Shown piece after piece: positions 1 through 10,356 of a stretch of 64,000 nucleotides of DNA. Every line of letters begins with the position of its first letter. Position 1 is the stretch's first letter. The position numbers were made by a program, and so were the translations under genes. Source of the stretch: an uncultured Prevotellaceae bacterium (GTDB lineage Bacteria; Bacteroidota; Bacteroidia; Bacteroidales; Muribaculaceae); NCBI GenBank assembly GCA_900318865.1, contig ONMF01000001.1, forward strand, positions 124,001 through 188,000, in the 5' to 3' direction. Under the pieces are notes generated by a model, which was given only the letters and a program-made list of their open reading frames with translations, was not told where the DNA came from and made no database searches.

Positions 1-1268
1 ATGAGGTTGCCGTCCTTGTCGGTTTGCTCAGTCTCAATGAGTTTTTTGTATTCGTCGAGTTTGAAGAACTTGCCGTCGGTGTTTTCCAGCAGGGCGAATT
101 TCATGGCCTGGTCGCAGAACTTCTCGTCGCAGAGCATGCCGTACTCGATGAAAATCTTGATGTCGTTCCACTTGTCCTGGAACTGCTTGGCGTCGTCGCG
201 TGCTATCTCTTCGAGACGGGCAGCCACTTTCTTAGTGATATAGGTGGAGATCTTCTTCACGTTGCGGTCGGCCTGCAGATAGCTGCGCGACACGTTGAGC
301 GGAATGTCGGGGCTGTCGATGACGCCCTGCAGTAGCATCAGGAAGTCGGGCACCACGCCTTCCACGCTGTCGGTGACGAAGACCTGGTTGCAGTAGAGCT
401 GGATGCGGTCCTTGCGGATGTCGAGATTGTTCTTGATTTTCGGGAAATAGAGGATTCCTGTGAGTGTGAACGGGTAGTCCACATTCAGGTGGATCCAGAA
501 CAGCGGGTCTTCCTGCCCGGGCTGAATGGCGCGATAAAATTTCAGGTAATCATCGTCGGTGAGATCGGTGGGCTTGCGTGTCCACAATGGCTCCACGTCG
601 TTGATAATCTTGTCGCGGTCGGTGTCTTGATACTTTCCGTCTTTCCACTCCTGCTCCTTGCCGAAGACCACTGGCACGGGCATGAAGCGGCAGTACTTGC
701 GCAGCAACGCCTCGATGCGTGCCGCTTCCAGATATTCTTTCTCTTCGTCGTCGATGTGCAGGATGATGTCGGTGCCGCGCTCCGCCTTGTCGCAGTCGGT
801 CATCTCAAATTCAGGCGAGCCGTCGCACGTCCAGCACACGGCCTTGGCGCCCTGCTGATAGGACAGCGTGCGGATTTCCACTTTTTTGGCCACCATGAAG
901 GCCGAGTAGAACCCCAGCCCGAAGTGGCCGATGATGGCGTTAGCGTTGTCCTTGTATTTGTTCAGGAAATCTTCGGCTCCCGAGAAGGCTATCTGGTTGA
1001 TGTAACGGTCAATTTCGTCGGCCGTCATGCCGATGCCGCTGTCGCTCACGGTGAGCGTGCCGGCTTCTTTGTCGAGCGCGATGCTCACACGCAGGTTGTC
1101 GGTAGGGCCGTCGAAGTCGCCGGCTCCGGCCAGCGTGCGCAGTTTTTGGGTGGCATCGACAGCGTTCGACACCAGCTCACGCAGGAAAATCTCGTGGTCG
1201 CTATAAAGAAATTGCTTGATAACGGGGAAGATGTTGGTTGTCGTTACCCCAATTGTTCCTTTTGCCAT
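1..1268 (-). CDS. htpG: HtpG (Hsp90 chaperone), C-terminus cut by window edge
   Basis: ATP-dependent cytosolic chaperone of the Hsp90 family. The reverse strand starts MAKGTIGVTTTNIFPVIKQ and continues with the GHKL ATPase signatures ELVSNAVDATQ and DSGIGMTADE. About 422 N-terminal residues are present of a family length near 620-690; the rest lies beyond position 1. The start at 1268 gives the usual Hsp90 N-terminus. The upstream region (1300-1391) has a weak sigma-54-like element and an inverted repeat that resemble those of clpB in this window, which suggests stress control (inference). Confidence 0.96.
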   Translation of the reverse strand, partial: MAKGTIGVTTTNIFPVIKQFLYSDHEIFLRELVSNAVDATQKLRTLAGAGDFDGPTDNLRVSIALDKEAGTLTVSDSGIGMTADEIDRYINQIAFSGAEDFLNKYKDNANAIIGHFGLGFYSAFMVAKKVEIRTLSYQQGAKAVCWTCDGSPEFEMTDCDKAERGTDIILHIDDEEKEYLEAARIEALLRKYCRFMPVPVVFGKEQEWKDGKYQDTDRDKIINDVEPLWTRKPTDLTDDDYLKFYRAIQPGQEDPLFWIHLNVDYPFTLTGILYFPKIKNNLDIRKDRIQLYCNQVFVTDSVEGVVPDFLMLLQGVIDSPDIPLNVSRSYLQADRNVKKISTYITKKVAARLEEIARDDAKQFQDKWNDIKIFIEYGMLCDEKFCDQAMKFALLENTDGKFFKLDEYKKLIETEQTDKDGNL

Positions 1269-1315
1269 AATATATAACTTTTTATTGTTGTTGAATGTAT
1301 TGACGCAATGGTTCT

Positions 1316-1391
1316 CTCAAAAACAATGCCAACGAGCCAAGACTGACATTTTTGCAGCCATGGGGTGACAACTCGACCAATTGTCACACCC
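1316..1391 (-). promoter_or_regulatory. possible sigma-54-like promoter and upstream palindrome of htpG
   Basis: Read on the minus strand, TGGCAT-N5-TTGAG lies at 1331-1316, close to the -24/-12 consensus TGGCAC-N5-TTGCA but without the invariant GC of the -12 box. About 45 bases further upstream is an inverted repeat with arms GGGTGACAA (1363-1371) and TTGTCACACCC (1381-1391). The layout matches the clearer site upstream of clpB. The promoter call is weak on its own; the palindrome is plainly visible. Confidence 0.35.
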
Positions 1392-1410
1392 AATCAGCCA
1401 CCCCGCCCGA

Positions 1411-1550
1411 TATGAAAAACTTTGTTTCTCATTTTGCCCTACACTCGCTTATTCGTAACTTTGGTTTGCACCGAAGTTACTGCTGCTCGGCATGAAAAAT
1501 GAAAAACTTTGTTTCTCATTTTGTCCTGCACTCGCTTATTCGTAACTTTG
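1411..1550 (+). promoter_or_regulatory. duplicated promoter module upstream of the chromate-type transporter
   Basis: Two copies of a segment of about 52 bases start at 1411 and 1498. Each contains a Bacteroidetes promoter: TTTG at 1433-1436 and TAACTTTG at 1456-1463, then TTTG at 1520-1523 and TAACTTTG at 1543-1550, both with a 19-base spacer. Each is preceded by an imperfect inverted repeat (ATGAAAAAC...GTTTCTCAT). The second -7 box ends only 5 bases before the start codon at 1556, so its transcript would be leaderless or nearly so. Confidence 0.75.
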
Positions 1551-1555
1551 CAAGC

Positions 1556-2143
1556 ATGAAACGGATTTATTGGGACTTGTTTGTGACGTTTTTCAAAATC
1601 GGGCTGTTCACCTTCGGCGGCGGGTGGGCGATGATTTCTATCATGGAGCGCGAGATTGTGGACCGTCACAGCTGGCTCGAGCGCGATGAGTTTCTCGATT
1701 TGCTGGCCGTTGCCCAGTCGATGCCCGGCATTCTGGCTGTGAACATCAGCACGGTGGTAGGCGACCGCCTGCGTGGCTTGCCAGGCAGTGTGGCCGCATC
1801 GCTGGGCACAATTCTGCCGTCATTCGTCATCATCCTGTGCATCGCCATTTTCCTCACGCCCGATGCCATCAAGAACAACGCAGTGCTGAGCCGCATTTTC
1901 AAGGGCATCAGGCCCGCTGTGGTGGCCCTGATTATCGCTCCCGTGCTCACCACGGCCCGCGCCGCCGGCATCACGTGGAAGACGGTGGCGATACCCGCCG
2001 CTGTGGCGTTGCTCATCTATAGCGGCCTGCCGGTGGTGTCGAATCCCATCATTTACATCGTGCTGGGCGGCGTGTGCGGCTGGTTGTGGCACACGCACCG
2101 TCTTCTGCACAGTGACAACACTGAAAATCCTGGCCCGGCATGA
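1556..2143 (+). CDS. chromate transporter-type protein, first half
   Basis: Membrane protein of the CHR (ChrA) family, 195 residues, about half a full-length ChrA. The N-terminus has the family signature FFKIGLFTFGGGWAMI at about residues 10-25, and hydrophobic segments cover most of the rest. Start chosen at 1556 (MKRIYWDLF); the frame is open further upstream to 1499, but that stretch lies in the repeated promoter module. The stop overlaps the next start (ATGA), so the two half-transporters are translationally coupled and probably form a heterodimeric permease. The substrate need not be chromate. Confidence 0.88.
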   Translation: MKRIYWDLFVTFFKIGLFTFGGGWAMISIMEREIVDRHSWLERDEFLDLLAVAQSMPGILAVNISTVVGDRLRGLPGSVAASLGTILPSFVIILCIAIFLTPDAIKNNAVLSRIFKGIRPAVVALIIAPVLTTARAAGITWKTVAIPAAVALLIYSGLPVVSNPIIYIVLGGVCGWLWHTHRLLHSDNTENPGPA

Positions 2144-2679
2144 ACACTTATCTGAAACTCATTTGGGCCTATCTGAAAATCGGGCTGTTCGGCTTCGGGG
2201 GCGGCTATGCCATGCTGTCGCTCATACAGAGCGAGGTGGTGCAAAGCGGCTGGATATCGAGCCAGATGTTCACCGACATCGTGGCCGTGTCGCAAATGAC
2301 GCCCGGGCCCATCGGCATCAACAGCGCCACCTACATCGGCTATGTGGTCACGGGCAGTGTTTGGGGCAGTGTGGTGGCTACCATCACGGTGGTGCTGCCG
2401 CCCTTTGTGCTGGTGCTCACAGCCAGCCATTTCATTCGTCGTCACAAAGACAGCGCCGTCGTGAAAGGCGTGTTCTCGGGGTTACGCCCGGTGGTGGTGG
2501 GGTTGATAGCCAGTGCCGCCTTGCTGCTGATGAACAGCGAGAACTTCGGGCACACGGCGAGCGAGCGGCTCATTACTGCCGGCATCTGCGTGGTGTCGTT
2601 CGCAGTGGTGTATTTCACCCGCTTGCACCCCATTCTGGTGATTGTGGCAGCCGGCGCGGCCGGTTATTTCATTTTCTGA
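2140..2679 (+). CDS. chromate transporter-type protein, second half
   Basis: Second CHR-domain half-transporter, 179 residues, with the same N-terminal signature (LKIGLFGFGGGYAML) as its partner and the PGPIGIN motif near residue 50. It starts within the stop codon of the previous gene. Such paired short CHR proteins are the two-gene form of the ChrA anion permease. Its 3' end overlaps the convergent folC by 16 bases. Confidence 0.88.
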   Translation: MNTYLKLIWAYLKIGLFGFGGGYAMLSLIQSEVVQSGWISSQMFTDIVAVSQMTPGPIGINSATYIGYVVTGSVWGSVVATITVVLPPFVLVLTASHFIRRHKDSAVVKGVFSGLRPVVVGLIASAALLLMNSENFGHTASERLITAGICVVSFAVVYFTRLHPILVIVAAGAAGYFIF

Positions 2680-3980
2680 ACGGCGCTGAGGAATTCGCCC
2701 AGCACATACATGCTGCCGCCCACATAGATCAGGTCGGCCTGCTCATCGCTGTCGTGGCGGGCTGCAGCGTAGGCGTCCATCACGTTTTCACAGGCCACTC
2801 CGTGCAGCCCGGCAGCCTGTGCCATCTCCTTCAACTTGGTGGCCGACAGCGCGCGCGCTGTCGGAGCCTGGGTGAAGTAGTAAAAAGCATCGCGTGGCAA
2901 CAGTGTGAGGATGGTGGCGAGGTCTTTGTCGGCCATGAAGCCCATCACCATGCGCAGCGTGCGGCGGGGCATCCGGGCAAGTTGGCGCATGGCCAGTGCC
3001 AGGCCGGCCACATTGTGGGCCGAATCGATGATGGTGAGCGGGCGGGTGTCGACCGTGGCCCATCGTGCCTGCAGGCCGGTCATCGTGCACACATGCCCGA
3101 ATCCTTGCGCCACAGCTTCTGGCGTGATGAACGGCAGCTCACGGCAGTGCCAACCGAGCTCGCGCAGCGCCACCAGCGCGGTGTTGGCATTCATCACCTG
3201 ATAATCGCCTGTGAGCTGGCAGTCGATTCGCCCATAGCTGGCCGTGTCGAGCACGAGCGAATGTTCGCCGTGGCTGGCACGAAGCACCTCGCGCTCATTC
3301 TTTTTATAGGCCTTCACCAACGATGTGCCCACGGCATGAGCCCTCGAGGCAAACTCGGCGGTGACCTTTCTGCCACAGTCTTCGCCTATCACCGCCTGTG
3401 CGCCCCCCTTGATGATGCCAGCTTTCTCGCGCGCGATGGACGTGAGCGTGTGGCCCAGCATGTCGGTGTGCTCGAGCGACACATTGGTGATGACCGACAG
3501 CACCGGCAGGATGATGTTGGTGCTGTCGAGCCGTCCGCCCAAGCCCGTCTCGATGACAGCCACATCCACGTTCATGTCCTTGAAGTAGCAAAAAGCCATA
3601 GTCGACACCATCTCGAAAAACGATGGCTCGTGGCGGAATTCGTGCTGCTTGCAGCGTTCCACCCATTGCATCACGTAATCGGCTCCAATCATCTGGCCAT
3701 CGACGCGGATGCGTTCTCTGAAATCCACAAGATGCGGACTCGTGTAAAGTCCCACACGGCAGCCCTGGGCCTGCAGAACGGCCGCGATGAGATGAGCGGT
3801 CGACCCCTTGCCGTTGGTTCCCGCCACATGAATGGTGGGGTAGTGGCTGTGGGGATGGCCGAACAGTTCATCCAGTTTCTTTGAGTTGGCCAGTCCGGGC
3901 TTGTAACCGCTGCGCCCCTGGCGCTCGTAGGCAGCCCGCTGGGCATAAAGCCAGTTCAATGTGTTTTGATAAGTGTCCAA
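2664..3980 (-). CDS. folC: FolC, folylpolyglutamate/dihydrofolate synthase
   Basis: Mur-ligase-family enzyme (438 residues) that adds glutamate to dihydropteroate and folates. The ATP-binding loop GTNGKGSTAH is at about residues 54-63. Other family motifs are SPHLVDFRERI after the P-loop, ETGLGGRLDSTN, and SLEHTDMLG in the central domain. Length is typical. RidA lies upstream on the same strand with a 36-base gap. The long antisense frame opposite (2112-3884) is a shadow of this gene. Confidence 0.96.
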   Translation of the reverse strand: MDTYQNTLNWLYAQRAAYERQGRSGYKPGLANSKKLDELFGHPHSHYPTIHVAGTNGKGSTAHLIAAVLQAQGCRVGLYTSPHLVDFRERIRVDGQMIGADYVMQWVERCKQHEFRHEPSFFEMVSTMAFCYFKDMNVDVAVIETGLGGRLDSTNIILPVLSVITNVSLEHTDMLGHTLTSIAREKAGIIKGGAQAVIGEDCGRKVTAEFASRAHAVGTSLVKAYKKNEREVLRASHGEHSLVLDTASYGRIDCQLTGDYQVMNANTALVALRELGWHCRELPFITPEAVAQGFGHVCTMTGLQARWATVDTRPLTIIDSAHNVAGLALAMRQLARMPRRTLRMVMGFMADKDLATILTLLPRDAFYYFTQAPTARALSATKLKEMAQAAGLHGVACENVMDAYAAARHDSDEQADLIYVGGSMYVLGEFLSAVQKMK

Positions 3981-4016
3981 TGGAATTGTGAAGTTTTAAT
4001 GTGACAAAGTGGAGAT

Positions 4017-4394
4017 TCAATCGAGCACGGCCTCCACGTCGAGCGAAACCAATGCACCGCGCGGCAGTTCCTTGGCGGCGAACGAAGTGCGGGCAGGGTA
4101 GGGCTGGCTGAACTCCTGCGCATAGACGGCATTCATTTCGCTGAAGAGGCACATCTCTTGCAGCAGCACGGTGGTCTTGACCACATTGTCGAGCGTGGCA
4201 CCGGCATCGGCCAGGATATTGCGCACATTCTCAATCACCTGTTTGGTCTGTTCTTGCAGTGTTCGGGGCATTTCACCCGTTTCGGGATTCACAGGCAGCT
4301 GTCCCGACACGAAAATCTGGTTCCCGCAACGGATGGCGTTGCTGTAGGCCCCGATTTCGGGCAGCGCTTTCTCGGCAGTGATTTTCTGTTTCAT
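4017..4394 (-). CDS. ridA: RidA/YjgF family enamine/imine deaminase
   Basis: Small cytosolic enzyme of 125 residues that hydrolyses reactive 2-aminoacrylate and related enamine/imine intermediates formed by PLP enzymes. Family features are PEIGAYSNAIRCGNQIFVSGQLP near the N-terminus, the conserved arginine in PARTSFAAKELPRGA, and a C-terminal acidic strand. Length matches RidA. It reads toward folC and is probably cotranscribed with it; rnpB lies just upstream on the same strand. Confidence 0.94.
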   Translation of the reverse strand: MKQKITAEKALPEIGAYSNAIRCGNQIFVSGQLPVNPETGEMPRTLQEQTKQVIENVRNILADAGATLDNVVKTTVLLQEMCLFSEMNAVYAQEFSQPYPARTSFAAKELPRGALVSLDVEAVLD

Positions 4395-4431
4395 CTTCTG
4401 GAGTGTTCTCTTCGTTATATCCTAAAAAAAA

Positions 4432-4810
4432 CAGCAGTAGGGCTATAAGCCGGGTTATGTAACCGCACGCGGACGGCCGCTTGTCATTTATCTGTCCGGC
4501 ACATTGCTGCGCCGGTATAGCAGTCTACCCCCCGGCAATGGACGAGCAGCCCTTCGATGCCGGTATACTTGACCTTGCAACTCACAAGTGGTGCGGCACG
4601 CGGTGTCGCCATCGCGCCCGGTGGGCTCTTACCCCGCCTTTTCACCCTTACCGCGCAGCTCCGCACGGGAGCACGCGGCGGTCGTTTTCTGTCACCTTCA
4701 ACTCTGCAGTCACCCACAGCTTCCCGTTAAGAAATGTGATGCTCTGTGTTGCCCGGACTTTCCTCTCGCTACCCGCAAGCGGGCGACGAGCGACAAGCCG
4801 CCCTACTGCC
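4432..4810 (-). ncRNA. rnpB: RNase P RNA
   Basis: Catalytic RNA of RNase P, which matures tRNA 5' ends. On the minus strand it begins GGCAGTAGGGCGGC, contains the universally conserved GAGGAAAGTCCGGGC (about 4753-4768), and ends in ACCCGGCTTATAGCCCTACTG. The 5' GCAGTAGGGC pairs with the 3' GCCCTACTGC to form helix P1, which fixes both ends. A run of eight U residues follows directly (4431-4424) as terminator. Length of about 379 bases is normal. Upstream are three copies of a promoter repeat module. Confidence 0.96.
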
Positions 4811-4820
4811 ATTTGAATTG

Positions 4821-5009
4821 CAAAATTAGTGCAAGTTGAGCGAAAAACATCAAGCTTGCTTGAATGTTTTTCCGAAACGTAGCCTAATTTCGCTTTTATA
4901 GGGCAAAATTAGTGCAAGTTGAGCGCAGAACAAAATGGAAAACGCAGTTTTTTCATTTTTTATGCCTCGGCGCAGCCTGATTTTTCCAAAATTAGTGCAA
5001 GTTGAGCGC
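4821..5009 (-). promoter_or_regulatory. three repeated promoter modules upstream of rnpB
   Basis: Read on the minus strand, CGCTCAACTTGCACTAATTTTG occurs three times, with -7 boxes TAATTTTG at 4828-4821, 4911-4904 and 4994-4987. The middle copy has a full -33 box (TTTG at 4934-4931, 19-base spacer) and the long upstream part shared with the modules at 51.0-51.2 kb. The copy nearest rnpB places initiation about 10 bases before the mature 5' end but has a degenerate -33 box preceded by an inverted repeat of AAAAACAT and ATGTTTTT. Confidence 0.7.
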
Positions 5010-5154
5010 AATGAAGTTCACTTCAATTGCCCAGCCGCAGCCATTATTATCTAAATTTATTCGACCATTTCCCAGACGCCGCCTCATTTAATCAAGGTTG
5101 CGCAGCAATGTGACCCGACGGGCCGGGACGATGCACAAGCCCCCTTCTAAAGCA

Positions 5155-5189
5155 GCAGCTGCGGCCCCGCGGTTTGGGGTCGCAGCTGC
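5155..5189 (-). terminator. GC-rich hairpin downstream of mutB
   Basis: Arms of 14 bases (5155-5168 and 5176-5189) pair almost perfectly, GCAGCTGCG-C-CCC against GGGG-T-CGCAGCTGC. It lies 41 bases past the mutB stop. There is only a short interrupted T run on the minus strand, so it may act as a weak terminator or as 3' end protection. 5010-5150 shows nothing else recognisable apart from a partial promoter module. Confidence 0.5.
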
Positions 5190-5229
5190 GTTGATAATGG
5201 CGAATTCTCGCTCGCTGAGGGGTGGGGTG

Positions 5230-7365
<2,136 letters not shown>

Positions 7366-7380
7366 AATCGTGTCGGTTCC

Positions 7381-9222
7381 TTATTTTAACAATTTAGCAT
7401 TGAAGGCTTTCAATGTGGCAAGCACATTGGTGCGCACGTTGATGAAATGTTCCACTCCCAGTGCCTTGAACTCGTCGGTCTCGGGGCCGGCCAGCACCAG
7501 CTGGGCGCGGCCGTCGAGCAGACGCACGGCCTCGGGGATGAGGGCCGCGTACTCGTCGTCGCTCGAGCAGAGTACCACGATGTCGGCATTCTTCTCCATG
7601 GCGGCGTTGATACCGTCTTCCACGGTTTTAAAGCCGTTGTTGTCAATCAGCTCGTAGCCGGCGCACGCAAAGAAGTTGCACGAGAACTGCGCACGTGCCA
7701 GGCGCATGGCCAGGTTGCCGATGGTGAGCATGAAGACCTTGGGGGCGTGCTCGGCGTGCTCGGTGGCGAAGCGGATTTCTTCGAACTGGCTGGCCAGGCG
7801 CTTGTCGTTGAGCTTCAGCTCGCCTTCGGCCTGCTCGCCGCAGCCGCAGCAGCAGTGGGGCTTGGGCTCCTTGTCGGCGGCTTTCTCGGTGAAGTTGGGG
7901 AACTGGTTGGTGCCCAGCAACTGCTCTTTGCGCTTGGCCACCTTGTCGAAGCGCTGGGTGGCACTGGCATTCACGGCGCTTGTCACGTCGCCGGCCTCGA
8001 GAGCAGCCTTGAAACCGCCCTTGTCCTCCACGTCGAGGAAGAGTTTCCAGCCTTGCTCGGCCAGTGATGCAGTGAGCATCTCCACATAGTAGCTGCCGCC
8101 GGCGGGGTCCACCACCTTGTCGAGGTGGCTCTCCTCGTTGAGCAGAATCTGCTGGTTGCGGGCGATGCGCTCGCTGAAATCGTTGGGATGCTCATAAATG
8201 GCATCGAAAGGAGTGACCACTATCGAGTCGACACCGGCCAGAGCGGCGCTCATGGCTTCGGTCTGGCTGCGGAGCAGGTTCACATAGGAATCGAACACCG
8301 TCATGTTGAACCGCGTGGTCTCGGCGTTGACGGCCATCTTGCAAGCGCAGTCGCACTCGGGTTTGTATTGCTTCACAATCTGTGCCCAAAGTTGGCGGGC
8401 GGCACGGAATTTGGCAATCTCCATGAAGTAGATGGTCGAAACGCCCATGTTGAACTTGATGCGGCTGGCCACCTCGTCGGCAGCGAATCCGGCGTCGGTC
8501 ATCATGGCCATCCACTCGTTGCCCCATGCCAGGGCGTAGCCCAATTCCTGATAGATATATGCGCCGGCGTTGTTCAGCATCACGCTGTCAACACCGAGCA
8601 CCTTCAGCCCCTTCACGGGCTTGGCCACATTCATCAGCTCGGTTGCCGTGGCAGCGATGTCGCCGGCGAAGGACACACCGTGCTTAAGCATCCGCTTGAA
8701 CGGGTCGAAGCCGATGGAGCCACAGAACGTTTCTTCGGCTCCGGCCTCGGCGATGAGTTCCACCAGTGCCTTGGTCACATCGACGGCGCACTTGGGGCAG
8801 CACGCGATGTTGATTTCCACCTGGCTCAGGTCGATGCCCTGCAGCAGGACGCGCACATCGGTGGGTTCGCCTTTTTTGAGCTTGAAGCCCAGCGAGGTCA
8901 CGCCCTTGGTGAGCAGGGTGCGTGCCTTCTCGTTGGCGCCGGCCTCGTTGTCGACAAAGATGTTCTGGCGCACACGCCAGTTGTTGCTGCCGGCCTTGTT
9001 GCCACGCACAAATGGAAATTCTCCCGGAAGAGACTCCGTAGCCTTGAGGTCCTTGATGTCGACTCCGCGGTAAAGCGGCTGGACATTAAACCCCTCGTTG
9101 GTACGCCAAACCATTTTTTTGTCGAAGTCGGCACCTTTGAGGTCCACTTCGGCCTTTGCACGCCACTCCTCGGGGGTGACCGGTGCAAACTGGTCGAGCA
9201 GTCGTTGTTTGTTTTCTGCCAT
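7381..9222 (-). CDS. mutA: methylmalonyl-CoA mutase small subunit
   Basis: Non-catalytic partner of MutB, 613 residues, with a mutase barrel (VKGLKVLGVDSVMLNNAGA, DPAGGSYYVE) and a C-terminal cobalamin-domain fold lacking the DxHxxG cobalt ligand, as expected for MutA. An unusual cysteine cluster, PHCCCGCGEQ, lies in the linker at about residues 452-460, and CDCAC occurs near residue 290; neither is part of the usual description of the subunit. First gene of the mutA-mutB operon. Confidence 0.95.
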   Translation of the reverse strand: MAENKQRLLDQFAPVTPEEWRAKAEVDLKGADFDKKMVWRTNEGFNVQPLYRGVDIKDLKATESLPGEFPFVRGNKAGSNNWRVRQNIFVDNEAGANEKARTLLTKGVTSLGFKLKKGEPTDVRVLLQGIDLSQVEINIACCPKCAVDVTKALVELIAEAGAEETFCGSIGFDPFKRMLKHGVSFAGDIAATATELMNVAKPVKGLKVLGVDSVMLNNAGAYIYQELGYALAWGNEWMAMMTDAGFAADEVASRIKFNMGVSTIYFMEIAKFRAARQLWAQIVKQYKPECDCACKMAVNAETTRFNMTVFDSYVNLLRSQTEAMSAALAGVDSIVVTPFDAIYEHPNDFSERIARNQQILLNEESHLDKVVDPAGGSYYVEMLTASLAEQGWKLFLDVEDKGGFKAALEAGDVTSAVNASATQRFDKVAKRKEQLLGTNQFPNFTEKAADKEPKPHCCCGCGEQAEGELKLNDKRLASQFEEIRFATEHAEHAPKVFMLTIGNLAMRLARAQFSCNFFACAGYELIDNNGFKTVEDGINAAMEKNADIVVLCSSDDEYAALIPEAVRLLDGRAQLVLAGPETDEFKALGVEHFINVRTNVLATLKAFNAKLLK

Positions 9223-9278
9223 ACGTTTAGAATTTAATTATATAGTAACAAAGTTTTAAGTTGTATTCAATCAAAGGG

Positions 9279-9286
9279 CAAAGTTA
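9279..9286 (-). promoter_or_regulatory. -7 box for mutA-mutB
   Basis: TAACTTTG on the minus strand matches the Bacteroidetes -7 consensus TAnnTTTG, 57 bases before the mutA start. No clear TTTG -33 box is seen at the usual distance. Confidence 0.5.
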
Positions 9287-9413
9287 CGATTTATTCTTGA
9301 AATATTTCCATAATCGGGGAATAAATTCGGTGCCCCAACCCCGAAAAAAGCTATTTTTCGCCCAAAAGGCCTTTCTTGCGGCCGATTGTGTTGTGTAAAG
9401 CGCGTGAAATTAG

Positions 9414-9421
9414 TAAATTTG
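9414..9421 (+). promoter_or_regulatory. -7 box for the esterase gene
   Basis: TAAATTTG fits TAnnTTTG and lies 27 bases before the start codon at 9449. A TTGTG stretch near 9391 is the best -33 candidate. Confidence 0.5.
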
Positions 9422-9448
9422 CGCTAAAACCCATAACAACCGATCGCC

Positions 9449-10276
9449 ATGACAAAACTCAACATCCGTCGCTCCCTGGCCTTGTGCGCGACCCTGATGG
9501 CCGCTCTGTGTGTCCTGCCGCAAAATTATCTTCAGCGCAGCGATATCAGCTACACGGTGAAAACCGATGAATACTCACGCTCACGTCTCAAACTCGATGT
9601 TTATTATCCCTCCGGCGCCCGTGACGTGCCCGTTGTACTGTGGTTTCATGGCGGTGGCATGGAGGGCGGCACCAAGCACATTCCCGCGCCGTTGCAGAAT
9701 AAAGGCTGGGTGGTGGTGGCCGCAAACTATCGGTTGCTGCCGCACGTGGCCGTGGCCGACATCCTGGACGATGCCGCCGAAGCCGTGGCGTGGGTAATGC
9801 GCCATGCGCAGGACTATGGCGGCGATCCGGCAAAGGTTGTCGTAACAGGCCATTCGGCCGGCGGCTACCTGGCCTTGATGCTATGCCTGAACAAGCAGCT
9901 GCTTTCGGCCCGCGGCGTCGATGCCGACTCGGTGATGCTCTACGCCCCCATGAGCGGCCAGGCCGTCACGCATTTCAATGTGCGAAAGATGCAGGGCCTG
10001 GGGCCGCTGCGTGTCACCATCGACCAGTGGGCGCCCATCTATTGGGTGCGCGGCGACTGCCCGCCATTGGTGCTCGTGTGCGGCGACCGCGAGCTGGAGC
10101 TGTTGGGCCGCTATGATGAGAATCAGTATTTGGCGCGCATGATGAAGTTGGCCGGCCACAAGGACACCTACCTTTATGAAATAGACGGGCACGACCACAA
10201 CGACATGATAGCCCCCGGCCTGCGCATCCTCGACAAGCACATGCAGCGCCTGCTGGACCGGAAAGTGACCCCGTGA
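9449..10276 (+). CDS. exported alpha/beta hydrolase (esterase/lipase family)
   Basis: Predicted esterase of 275 residues. The first about 25 residues (KLNIRRSLALCATLMAALCV) look like a signal peptide, so the enzyme probably acts in the periplasm. The oxyanion-hole motif is WFHGGGMEGG (about residue 65) and the nucleophile elbow is TGHSAGGY (about residue 133). A later Asp and the C-terminal IDGHDHND segment supply the rest of the triad. This is the HGGG/hormone-sensitive-lipase-like class; the natural ester substrate is unknown. It stands alone, convergent with pgk. Confidence 0.88.
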   Translation: MTKLNIRRSLALCATLMAALCVLPQNYLQRSDISYTVKTDEYSRSRLKLDVYYPSGARDVPVVLWFHGGGMEGGTKHIPAPLQNKGWVVVAANYRLLPHVAVADILDDAAEAVAWVMRHAQDYGGDPAKVVVTGHSAGGYLALMLCLNKQLLSARGVDADSVMLYAPMSGQAVTHFNVRKMQGLGPLRVTIDQWAPIYWVRGDCPPLVLVCGDRELELLGRYDENQYLARMMKLAGHKDTYLYEIDGHDHNDMIAPGLRILDKHMQRLLDRKVTP

Positions 10277-10292
10277 ATAGGCCGGCTTGATG

Positions 10293-10327
10293 AAAAAACG
10301 GGAGGCAGCACTGATGACTGCCTCCCG
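10293..10327 (-). terminator. rho-independent terminator of pgk
   Basis: Perfect inverted repeat CGGGAGGCAG/CTGCCTCCCG (10299-10308 and 10318-10327) followed on the minus strand by six T. It sits between the convergent esterase and pgk genes and may also stop the esterase transcript. Confidence 0.85.
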
Positions 10328-10356
10328 TGATGAGACGAATGTAGTGGGGGAGTGGT

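Noticed and set aside
2112..3884. Long plus-strand frame (590 codons) opposite folC
   Set aside because: It lies wholly antisense to folC, has no recognisable domain and is rich in His/Arg/Gln from antisense GC-rich codons. Similar long antisense frames occur opposite mutB, dnaE (22631-24520) and the EptA-like gene (32438-34198).
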